Below, in pieces: positions 53,496-60,514 of a DNA stretch of 64,000 nucleotides. The notes beneath the pieces are model-generated. The model was not told the DNA's origin. It worked only from the letters and a program-made list of their open reading frames with translations, and made no database searches. Where the stretch lies: the NCBI GenBank assembly GCA_036493895.1, contig DASXOZ010000019.1, positions 93,151-157,150 of the forward strand, given 5' to 3'. A program made the translations under genes and the position numbers. Source of the DNA: Candidatus Binatia bacterium (GTDB lineage Bacteria; Desulfobacterota; Binatia; UBA1149; CAITLU01). Every line of letters begins with the position of its first letter. The stretch's first letter is position 1.

Positions 53496-54029
53496 TTACT
53501 TCTGGTTTTTCGGGAATTCCTTCAGGTTGCCCGCCTCGGCCCGACCGGGGGCCGGGAATCCGAGGACGTCGGTCAGCCCGAAGTTGATCTTGATGTCGGT
53601 GGCTTCGATCACGTACTTGTTCGGCACGTCGTCGAGCACGCATTCCGGATCGTCGAGCACCGCGACCGGATCGCCGGGATCGATTTTTCCGTCCGCATCC
53701 TTGCCGGGATTGTCGAGCAGGAACACGAGGACCAGTCGGCCGGTCTTCACCTTGGTCATGTCGAAGGTGGAGTTGCCGTCCTTCAGCTCTTCGTTCGAGT
53801 TCGTGTCGTTGGTCCGGGGGAGTACCGGCGTCGTGCAATCGGCCGGAACGTCCTTGACGCGATAGGCGAAGACCACGACGTTGCGGCCGCCGATCTCGGG
53901 AGTCGTGTCCAGGATGTTGCCCATGACTTCGGCAGTGTCGCCACCGCCTCCGCCCCCTCCGAACAATCCTCCGCAGCCGGCCAGTGCTGCCGCAGCGCTG
54001 AGCAGCAGCAAGATCGATGTCTTCTTCAC
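53496..54029 (-). CDS. Lipoprotein of unknown function
   Basis: This 177-residue protein has a clear lipobox (ALAGC, lipidated Cys about residue 18) followed by a glycine tract. The mature part is acidic, with strands such as NVVVFAYRVKDVPADC and RLVLVFLLDNPGKDADGKI that resemble a beta-sandwich; the Asp-rich DADGKIDPGD could bind calcium. GTG 54029 is chosen because GGAGG lies just upstream. No family is recognised. Confidence 0.72.
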   Translation of the reverse strand: MKKTSILLLLSAAAALAGCGGLFGGGGGGGDTAEVMGNILDTTPEIGGRNVVVFAYRVKDVPADCTTPVLPRTNDTNSNEELKDGNSTFDMTKVKTGRLVLVFLLDNPGKDADGKIDPGDPVAVLDDPECVLDDVPNKYVIEATDIKINFGLTDVLGFPAPGRAEAGNLKEFPKNQK

Positions 54030-54225
54030 GATGCCTCCGTGTCCTGGGTGTGCGCGGCGCGGGGTCCTGCTCGAGCGAGCCGGCCCGATCTTCCTGCCCC
54101 CGTCGCGGCAGTGTGACATGGAACCCCTGCGAAAGCGCGCGGGAAGCCGGGCGCACACCCGGCCGGGAACATCATGCTCCGCTCGGCGGGGGTAGCGCCG
54201 CCGCCGGCCCGGTAGAATCCCTGCC

Positions 54226-54756
54226 TTACTCAACCTCGCGCAGCGTGCGAAGCGCGGCCTCGAGCACCGCGGTCTCGCGCGCGTGGCGCTCGGCGTTGCA
54301 ATCGTCCTGCGCCTCGGCGGCCTCCAGCAGCGCGCGGTACGCGACGGGCAGTCCGTGCTGGCGAGCACCGGTCGTGACGAAATCCTTGTACCAGCGAAAC
54401 GGCCGCAGGCCGTCGTCGAGCAGCGCAGGATTGGCGACGTAGGCGATCGCCGCCATGACGTCGCCGTCGCGGGTGCGCACTTCCACGGTCTGCTCGAAGT
54501 AGTCGTGCCCGAGCCCTTCGAAGCGGTCGAGCACGACCTTGTCGGGCGCCGACAACTCGTAGACCACGCCCCAGATGACGTCGGTCTCGATCCCGGTCGC
54601 GAACGCGTTGCACTTGCCCGAGCCGTCGGGACAGCGCTTGTTCCAGCGCAGCGCATGGCCGGCGACCGTTCCGACCGCGGCGACGTACGCGCTCGGCGTG
54701 CGCGCGCGCAGCCTCTCGACGCAGAGATTGGAGCCGTAAGCGTAGACGCGGATCAC
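54226..54756 (-). CDS. Gamma-glutamylcyclotransferase-like protein
   Basis: This 176-residue protein of the GGCT/AIG2 fold starts with VYAYGSNLCVERL, the substrate-binding Y-G-S-N-L motif, and contains WGVVYELSAPDKVVLDRFEG, where the acidic residue of D-R-F-E-G is the catalytic base position. The family releases 5-oxoproline from gamma-glutamyl compounds. It follows the permease gene by 13 bp on the same strand and may be co-transcribed with it. Confidence 0.88.
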   Translation of the reverse strand: MIRVYAYGSNLCVERLRARTPSAYVAAVGTVAGHALRWNKRCPDGSGKCNAFATGIETDVIWGVVYELSAPDKVVLDRFEGLGHDYFEQTVEVRTRDGDVMAAIAYVANPALLDDGLRPFRWYKDFVTTGARQHGLPVAYRALLEAAEAQDDCNAERHARETAVLEAALRTLREVE

Positions 54757-54769
54757 TTCGCGACGCGGC

Positions 54770-56383
54770 TCAATGGCCGCCCTCCCCTTCGGTGCGCACC
54801 AGTGGCACCACGACCAGGATCGCGGCGGCCAGCAGGTACGCGCCCGCCCAGGACATTCCGGTCCCGAAACCCAGCGCGACCACCGTGTCCCCCGGGGTCC
54901 ATGCGTACGCGTGCATCAGCCCGACGAACGAAAGCACCGCCGCCGCGACGCACCACGCCGCCGCGCGCGCGAAGTTGCCGTCGATGACTTCGGCCGTCAC
55001 CGCCGCCAGCACCATCGCCGTGAAAATGAATCCCTGCTCCAGCGCGAACGCGCCGCGACCGGCAAGGTCAAACATGGCGAGCTTGCCTTCGAGCACCGCC
55101 GAAAACGGCGTGCCGCCCGGCATGCCGACTCCGCCCGCGCGAAGCCCGGTCTTGAGCATCATCGTTCCCCACGCGGCAATGCCGGGAAGAAGACCGACGG
55201 CAACCGCTGCCGCGTGGTGGCGCGGAGTCGCGTCGAAGGCCTGCGCGACGATGATGATGCCGATGTAGAGCACGATCGCCATGCCGGCTTCGATCGGCAC
55301 GGCGAGCGCGACCAGGCCGGCGGCGCCGGTAAGACACAGTACCGTCGCGAACACGCCGCCCAGGATCGAGTAGCCGACGCGCGCGCCCATCGCCTTCCAT
55401 CCGGGATGACCGATGTAGATCGTCGTCGGGAAACAGCTTCCGAACGCGCACGCCGCAAGGGTGCCGATGCCGTTGGCGAGCAGCGACGGCCTTGCTTCGT
55501 ACTCGTCGCCGGCGGCCGCGGCGCTTTCGATGTTCTGCAACGACCCGATGACGTTGACGACGCCCATCGGCACGATCACCGAAAGATACGTGACGATGCT
55601 GCCGTCGCCGAGGGAGCGGAACAGATCGCCCAGCACCGGCGCGGGGATGCGAATGCCCAGGCTCGCCGCCGCATCGTGCCAGGCTCCCGCGCCCGCAGTG
55701 GCCACGCCGCTGATCCAGCACAGAAGGGTGCCGACAACGATCGCGACCAGGCCGCCGGGAACGCCGCCGACCAGCCGCACGCGTCCGAAATAGGCAACCA
55801 GGACAATGACGAGCGTCGGAATGCCGACCATCGGCGATGCGTACGCCTTGAAGAAAAAACCGAGCGCGATGAACGACACGGCGATCCCCGCCAGCGACGA
55901 CAGCAGCGCCGCGCGCGGGGTGCGGCGGCGGATCGTTTCGGCGATGAAGGCGCCGGCGCTCTCGAGAAGCCCGCTTCCGAAGCAGGCCGCGAGCCCGGCT
56001 CTCCACGCCTGCAGCGACGCGTCGGCCGGCGATGCGCCGCCCGCAATCGCCGCCAGCCGCGCCGGCAGCATCACGAGAAACACGAACGCGAACAGGCTGA
56101 CGGTGTTGATGCCGTACGGCAGCGCGGTCACGTCGCCGCGTCCCTGGCGCCTGGCAAGGCCGGCCGCCTGCCACGCGTAGAACAGGTTGCCGACGAGGAT
56201 GGAGACCGCTGCACCGGGAAGGACGCGGCCGAGCAGAATCGCATCATCGAAGCCGAGCACCGAGCGGCAGAGCGCGACGATGACCAGGAGCTGGACGAGG
56301 TTGTCGATCGCGAGGCCGAAAAAGCCGTCGATGTCGCCGCGCACGAACCAGCGAAACGCGTTTTGCGGTCGTGCGGTGGTCAC
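54770..56383 (-). CDS. NCS2-type permease-like membrane protein (xanthine/uracil or AzgA-like)
   Basis: This ~537-residue transporter-like protein has about 13 helices. RWFVRGDIDGFFGLAIDNLVQL starts the first helix, ALPYGINTVSLFAFVFLVMLP resembles the substrate-binding loop of the purine permease group, and SFIALGFFFKAYASPMVGI and NIESAAAAGDEYEARPSLL are further recognisable segments. The likely cargo is a nucleobase or related compound, but this branch is not well characterised. GTG 56383 is the likely start; the frame is open a further 35 codons upstream. Confidence 0.78.
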   Translation of the reverse strand: MTTARPQNAFRWFVRGDIDGFFGLAIDNLVQLLVIVALCRSVLGFDDAILLGRVLPGAAVSILVGNLFYAWQAAGLARRQGRGDVTALPYGINTVSLFAFVFLVMLPARLAAIAGGASPADASLQAWRAGLAACFGSGLLESAGAFIAETIRRRTPRAALLSSLAGIAVSFIALGFFFKAYASPMVGIPTLVIVLVAYFGRVRLVGGVPGGLVAIVVGTLLCWISGVATAGAGAWHDAAASLGIRIPAPVLGDLFRSLGDGSIVTYLSVIVPMGVVNVIGSLQNIESAAAAGDEYEARPSLLANGIGTLAACAFGSCFPTTIYIGHPGWKAMGARVGYSILGGVFATVLCLTGAAGLVALAVPIEAGMAIVLYIGIIIVAQAFDATPRHHAAAVAVGLLPGIAAWGTMMLKTGLRAGGVGMPGGTPFSAVLEGKLAMFDLAGRGAFALEQGFIFTAMVLAAVTAEVIDGNFARAAAWCVAAAVLSFVGLMHAYAWTPGDTVVALGFGTGMSWAGAYLLAAAILVVVPLVRTEGEGGH

Positions 56384-56417
56384 GGGCAGCCGTTTCGATT
56401 GTAGCGGAGGAACGCGT

Positions 56418-57470
56418 TCAGCCGCGTCCGGCCAGTGTGCGCTCTCGCGGCCACGGCAGCACCGTCCCGGCGATGCCCGCATCTCCAAACGTCACCGAGG
56501 AGCCCGGCGAGGCCATCGCGACCGGCAGGTACGCAAGCGCGATCGGGCCGAGGCGGGGAGAGGCGGCAAAGCTCGTCACCACGTCGCGCTCGCCGCCGCC
56601 GTGGACGCGGTCCCCGTGTGCCACTTCGGCAGCCACCGACACCAGCGAGAGCTCGTGGTTGATGCGCCCGCGGCTGACTGCCCGCTCGACGACTTCCTGG
56701 CCGACGTAGCAGCCCTTGGCGAAATGGATCGCCCACTGGAGCCGGGCTTCGACGGCGATGCGCGATTCGTCGACGTCGACGGCAAAGCGCGCACAGCCGC
56801 TCTCGATGCGCACGATCTCGACCGCTGAGACGCCGCAGCGTCGAGCGCCGGCCGCCTCGATTGTGGAGAGGACGGCTCCGGCGTCGCCGGCATTGCCGGC
56901 GCTGTCGCAGATGAGCACGTCGATCCACGGGACGCGAAGGTCGTCGCGCGAAAAAAGCAGCACCTCGTGCCCGGCGATCCGCGCCGCCGCAGCCGCCCAC
57001 GCGCGGCCGCGAAACTGGTCGGCGGCGCCGGCGGCAGCCAGAAGCGCGTGCGTACCGGGCCCCGCGATGCTGAAGCAGCGTGCCGGGATCTCCTCGCCGA
57101 AGTCGCAATCGTCGGCAACGAGGTGTCGCGTCAGCGCGGTGCGCGCCGCGGCCGAATGAGAAGCCGTCGTCGCGATCCAGATCGTTTCGCCGAGCTCGTA
57201 CAGCGCGACCAGCGCCTGGGGCCGTCCCTGCGCCGTGAGCACTGCCGCGGCGCAGCCGTCGCCTTCGCCGAGCGAGGCCACGTCGGCACTGGTCTGCCCG
57301 TGCAGGTACTCGCGCCGTTCGTCGCCGGTGGCCGTGAAGAAGCGGCGCCACTTCGAATCGACGATCGCAGCGTGGCTGTCGAGCAGTGCCCATTCGGACG
57401 CAACGTCGCCGCAGGAGGAGGCCACTTCGACTCCTTCGTACTCGACCGTCCCTGTCGCAGTCTCGCCCAT
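56418..57470 (-). CDS. YgfZ/GcvT-like folate-binding protein
   Basis: This 350-residue protein contains the family's diagnostic KGCYVGQEVVERA near residue 255 and EYLHGQTSADVASL near 55. YgfZ supports repair or assembly of certain iron-sulfur enzymes with a folate cofactor. ATG 57470 begins just 2 bp after the stop of the MaoC-like gene, so the two are translationally close. It ends 34 bp before the start of the permease gene downstream. Confidence 0.87.
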   Translation of the reverse strand: MGETATGTVEYEGVEVASSCGDVASEWALLDSHAAIVDSKWRRFFTATGDERREYLHGQTSADVASLGEGDGCAAAVLTAQGRPQALVALYELGETIWIATTASHSAAARTALTRHLVADDCDFGEEIPARCFSIAGPGTHALLAAAGAADQFRGRAWAAAAARIAGHEVLLFSRDDLRVPWIDVLICDSAGNAGDAGAVLSTIEAAGARRCGVSAVEIVRIESGCARFAVDVDESRIAVEARLQWAIHFAKGCYVGQEVVERAVSRGRINHELSLVSVAAEVAHGDRVHGGGERDVVTSFAASPRLGPIALAYLPVAMASPGSSVTFGDAGIAGTVLPWPRERTLAGRG

Positions 57471-57472
57471 GC

Positions 57473-58543
57473 CTACGCGTAGTGGCTGCGACGCTTGACG
57501 GCAATCTCGCGCTCGAGCACGAAAATGTCGGTCTTTTTCGGCGCCTCGTCGCCCGCCGTCGCGCGGGCGAACTTGTGGCCCTTCAGCGTCACGGCCAGCA
57601 GTCCGAGGTCTTCGCGGCCAGGATAAGGGCGGCACTCGCGGATCTCCGTGGATGCGAACACCGTGTCGCCGGAAAACAGCGGCCCGACGTGGCGCCCCGT
57701 CTTGTAGACGACGTCGGCCAGAGCGTTGTCGGCGATGTCCGGGCATGAAAGCCCGAGGCACAGGTTGAAGGGAATCCCGCCGTAGATGATCAGCCGTCCG
57801 CCGATGTATTTGTCGGGGTTCGCATCGATCATGTGCTGGTTGCAGTGCACCTGGGACGTGTTGTCGAGCTGGGCCGTCAGCGCGATGTGCTCGTCGGTCA
57901 CCATCCGTCCGCGCGAATGCTCGAAGACGTCGCCGGCGCGAAAGTCCTCGAAGTAGGTGTCGCGGTTGGACAGGTGCGCCCTGGCCTTGTACTGGCGCGC
58001 CTTGTCGTAGGCGGGGATCCACGGCGCGCATTCGACCGAAGGCTTTTTCTCCAGCGTCGCATCGCCGACCGAGGCCGCGAGGTCGCCCTTCCACACCTGC
58101 ACCTTGCGCTCGAATGCGAGCACGACCTCGCCGGTCTGCTTGCGGCCGACGCTGGCGACGTGGACGACACCGCGATCGGGGTCGCGCGTCGACGACGCGA
58201 CGCCGAGCACCGTCGTCTCGGACTCGAGCGTGTCGCCGGGATACACCGGCGCGCCGAAGCGCATGTCGATGTACTCGAGGTTGGCACGCGCGTTCTCGGA
58301 GACGTCCTCGACGGTCTGGGAAAACACGACGTTCATCACCAGGCCCGGCGGGCAGACGATGTCGTCGTAGCCGTACAGCCGCGCGTACTCGCGGTTCTTC
58401 GACAGCGGATTCGTCGTCATGTTGAACTCGGTGAACGAGTTGAACAGGCCCTCGTTGACGGTCTTGCCGCCCTTGTGACGGAAGACGCCGCCGACGCGGA
58501 AGTCTTCGAGAAAATTGCCGGTTTTCTTGCGGATCACGCTCAC
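57473..58543 (-). CDS. Double-hotdog MaoC-type dehydratase (mesaconyl-CoA hydratase-like)
   Basis: In this 356-residue protein two MaoC hotdog units each open with an E-D-F motif (FLEDFRVGGVF near 11, YFEDFRAGDVF near 197). RFGAPVYPGDTLESET and YKTGRHVGPLFSGDTVFAS are matching segments of the two halves, and QVHCNQHMID lies in the second. Layout and these segments resemble mesaconyl-CoA hydratase, which hydrates mesaconyl-C1-CoA in the ethylmalonyl-CoA pathway and glutamate fermentation. Other enoyl-CoA hydratases of this fold remain possible. It precedes the YgfZ-like gene in the same transcript. Confidence 0.82.
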   Translation of the reverse strand: MSVIRKKTGNFLEDFRVGGVFRHKGGKTVNEGLFNSFTEFNMTTNPLSKNREYARLYGYDDIVCPPGLVMNVVFSQTVEDVSENARANLEYIDMRFGAPVYPGDTLESETTVLGVASSTRDPDRGVVHVASVGRKQTGEVVLAFERKVQVWKGDLAASVGDATLEKKPSVECAPWIPAYDKARQYKARAHLSNRDTYFEDFRAGDVFEHSRGRMVTDEHIALTAQLDNTSQVHCNQHMIDANPDKYIGGRLIIYGGIPFNLCLGLSCPDIADNALADVVYKTGRHVGPLFSGDTVFASTEIRECRPYPGREDLGLLAVTLKGHKFARATAGDEAPKKTDIFVLEREIAVKRRSHYA

Positions 58544-58585
58544 GCGGTCGATCTCCTTGGGACGGCGCGCCGAGGGCGCGCGGGG

Positions 58586-59236
58586 TCACTTCTTCTTCTG
58601 GCCGGTGGCGGCCGCTGCGACGTGGATCGTCCTGCCGAGCACGGTCACCGAGACGACCGGGCTCTTGCCGGCAACGAACATCAGCACCAGCGGACCTCTC
58701 CACTTCGTCTCGACGGTGCTCAGGCGAAAAGAGCCGTTGGCACCGAGCTCGGTTGTCATGTGCGCGTTGCGGCCGCCGCACTGGAAAATGCGACCACCGA
58801 TCGAGACGTTCCACGAGCCGATCGAGCCGCCGGAACGCGACACGGTCAGCGGATCCTGCGCGGTTGGCAGGCACGCCGCGTTGAGCACAAGCGTCTGGCC
58901 GTCCTTCGTCCTGGCGGTGACGGATTTTGCATCCAGGGGATCGGTCATCGACGATGGCGCGACCTCGATGTCGAGCACGACACCGTAAAGGGCGGGGCCG
59001 GCCTCCGGAGGCCGGTTCTCGACCTCGGCCGGTCCGGCGACGACAGGCGATGCCGACGAAATTCCCGGGCCGCGCGTCGAAGGTGCCTGCGGAGGCGGCC
59101 GCGTCGGATCGTAGCCGGGACCGAAAGGGTTGTACGACGGGACCGGCTCAGGGTCCTGCGCGCGGGCGTCCTGGTGCGCGCCGGCAACGGCCAGCGCCGC
59201 AAGCACGGCAACGAAAACGGACGCGACCCGCATCAC
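58586..59236 (-). CDS. Secreted protein of unknown function
   Basis: This 216-residue protein has a signal peptide (cleavage near ARA-Q at residue 26), a proline-rich linker (about 30-75), then a beta-rich domain with two cysteines (NAACLP, IFQCGG) and a basic Lys-rich C-terminus. ATG 59233 is an alternative start three bases inside GTG 59236. It begins right after the alcohol dehydrogenase stop. No family is recognised. Confidence 0.7.
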   Translation of the reverse strand: MMRVASVFVAVLAALAVAGAHQDARAQDPEPVPSYNPFGPGYDPTRPPPQAPSTRGPGISSASPVVAGPAEVENRPPEAGPALYGVVLDIEVAPSSMTDPLDAKSVTARTKDGQTLVLNAACLPTAQDPLTVSRSGGSIGSWNVSIGGRIFQCGGRNAHMTTELGANGSFRLSTVETKWRGPLVLMFVAGKSPVVSVTVLGRTIHVAAAATGQKKK

Positions 59237-60328
59237 TCAGTCCATTACGACGACGCCGCGCGCGTTGCGACCGCTGCGAAGATCGGCCATCGCCTCGTTG
59301 ATCTCGTCGAGGCGGTACGTGCGCGATACGAGCTCGTCGAGCAGCAGCTCCTTGCGACGGTACAGGTCGATCAGCAGCGGCACGGTCTTCCACGAGTCGG
59401 CCGAGCCGTTGGTGGTGCCGCGCACGGCCTTTTCCTGGGTCACGGCCGCGATCTGCGACAGCGAGACCTTCTCTTTCATGTGCGCGATCCCGACGAGCAC
59501 GAGTTCGCCGCCCTTGGCGATCGAAAGGAACGCGACTCGCGCGATCTCGGCGTTGCCGACGGCCTCGAAGGCGAAGTCCAGGCCGGCGCGCTCCCGCGTC
59601 AGCGCGCGGATCGCCTTGTGCAGGTCGGGCGCGTCGCCGCGCAGCGTGTGGGTGGCGCCGAACTTCCTGGCGATCTCGAGCTTGGCATCGTCGAGGTCGA
59701 TCGCGACGATGAGGCCCGCGCCGGCCATGCGGCAGCCCTGGATGATGTTGAGTCCGACGCCTCCGCAGCCGAACACCGCGACGTCGTCGCCCGGCTGCAC
59801 GTCGGCCGCGTAGCGCGCAGCACCGTAGCCGGTGATGACCGCGCAGCCGAGCAGCGCAGCCCGGTCGAACGGCATCGACTTGTCGATGCGGATCACCGCG
59901 TTGTCGGCAAGAAGGATGTGTTCGGCAAAACCGCCGACGCCGAGGAAGGACGCCACCGGCGTGCCGGCCGAGGTCATGCGGTCCATGGCCCGCGACGTCG
60001 GATCGTCGGCGAGGTTGCAAAGGTGCGGCTTTCCCGACTTGCAGAAGCGGCACTGGCCGCAGGACGGAGACCACGCGGCGACGACGTGGTCACCGACCGC
60101 AACGGAAGTAACGCCGCTGCCGACCTCCTCGACGATGCCCGCCGCTTCGTGCCCGAGCACGACCGGTGTGGGGCACGCAAAGAACTCGTTCAGCGCCGAC
60201 AGGTCACTGTGGCAGACGCCGCAGGCTTTGACCCGGACCCGGACTTCGTGCTCACCGGGAGGCCGCACGACGACCTCCTCGACCTTCATCGGTTGGTCCT
60301 TCTGGTAGACGACAGCGGCGCGCGGCAT
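59237..60328 (-). CDS. Zinc-dependent alcohol dehydrogenase (class III-like)
   Basis: This ~363-residue MDR enzyme has KACGVCHSDLSALN and LGHEAAGIVEEVGSGV for the catalytic zinc, CGQCRFCKSGKPHLC for the structural zinc, and VAVFGCGGVGLNIIQG for NAD binding with IDLDD after it. This is the class III/formaldehyde dehydrogenase-related branch. ATG 60328 has a very strong ribosome binding site (AAGGAGGAG). It may oxidise primary alcohols or hydroxymethyl thiols; the exact substrate is uncertain. Confidence 0.88.
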   Translation of the reverse strand: MPRAAVVYQKDQPMKVEEVVVRPPGEHEVRVRVKACGVCHSDLSALNEFFACPTPVVLGHEAAGIVEEVGSGVTSVAVGDHVVAAWSPSCGQCRFCKSGKPHLCNLADDPTSRAMDRMTSAGTPVASFLGVGGFAEHILLADNAVIRIDKSMPFDRAALLGCAVITGYGAARYAADVQPGDDVAVFGCGGVGLNIIQGCRMAGAGLIVAIDLDDAKLEIARKFGATHTLRGDAPDLHKAIRALTRERAGLDFAFEAVGNAEIARVAFLSIAKGGELVLVGIAHMKEKVSLSQIAAVTQEKAVRGTTNGSADSWKTVPLLIDLYRRKELLLDELVSRTYRLDEINEAMADLRSGRNARGVVVMD

Positions 60329-60372
60329 GTAGTTCTCCTCCTTGTACCGATCCGGACCGGTCAACGTATCAT

Positions 60373-60498
60373 CAGGCCGCGCAAAAAGGTCCAGATGCTA
60401 GGCGGACCCGGAAACCGGGAGCGGAGGCGTACTTCCTGTACGTCGTAGCTCCCGGTTTCCGGGTCCAACGACGCAGATGGGCCTTTTTCCGCGGCCTG
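60373..60498. repeat. Nested 126-bp palindromic element
   Basis: The outer arms (60373-60389 and 60482-60498) are 17 bp with one mismatch and carry CAGGCCGCG plus an A5 or T5 tract. The inner arms GGACCCGGAAACCGGGAGC (60404-60422) and its exact complement (60448-60466) match over 19 bp. Between them lies GTAC-TTCCT-GTAC (60430-60442). It fills the gap between two minus-strand genes. It may act as a terminator of the RND gene or be an interspersed repeat. Confidence 0.75.
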
Positions 60499-60514
60499 CG
60501 AGTCGGCCTGAGAC

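Noticed and set aside
57833..60448. Long plus-strand open frame
   Set aside because: Antisense to the MaoC-like, secreted-protein and alcohol dehydrogenase genes, which have clear motifs; Arg/Asp/His-rich without family signals.
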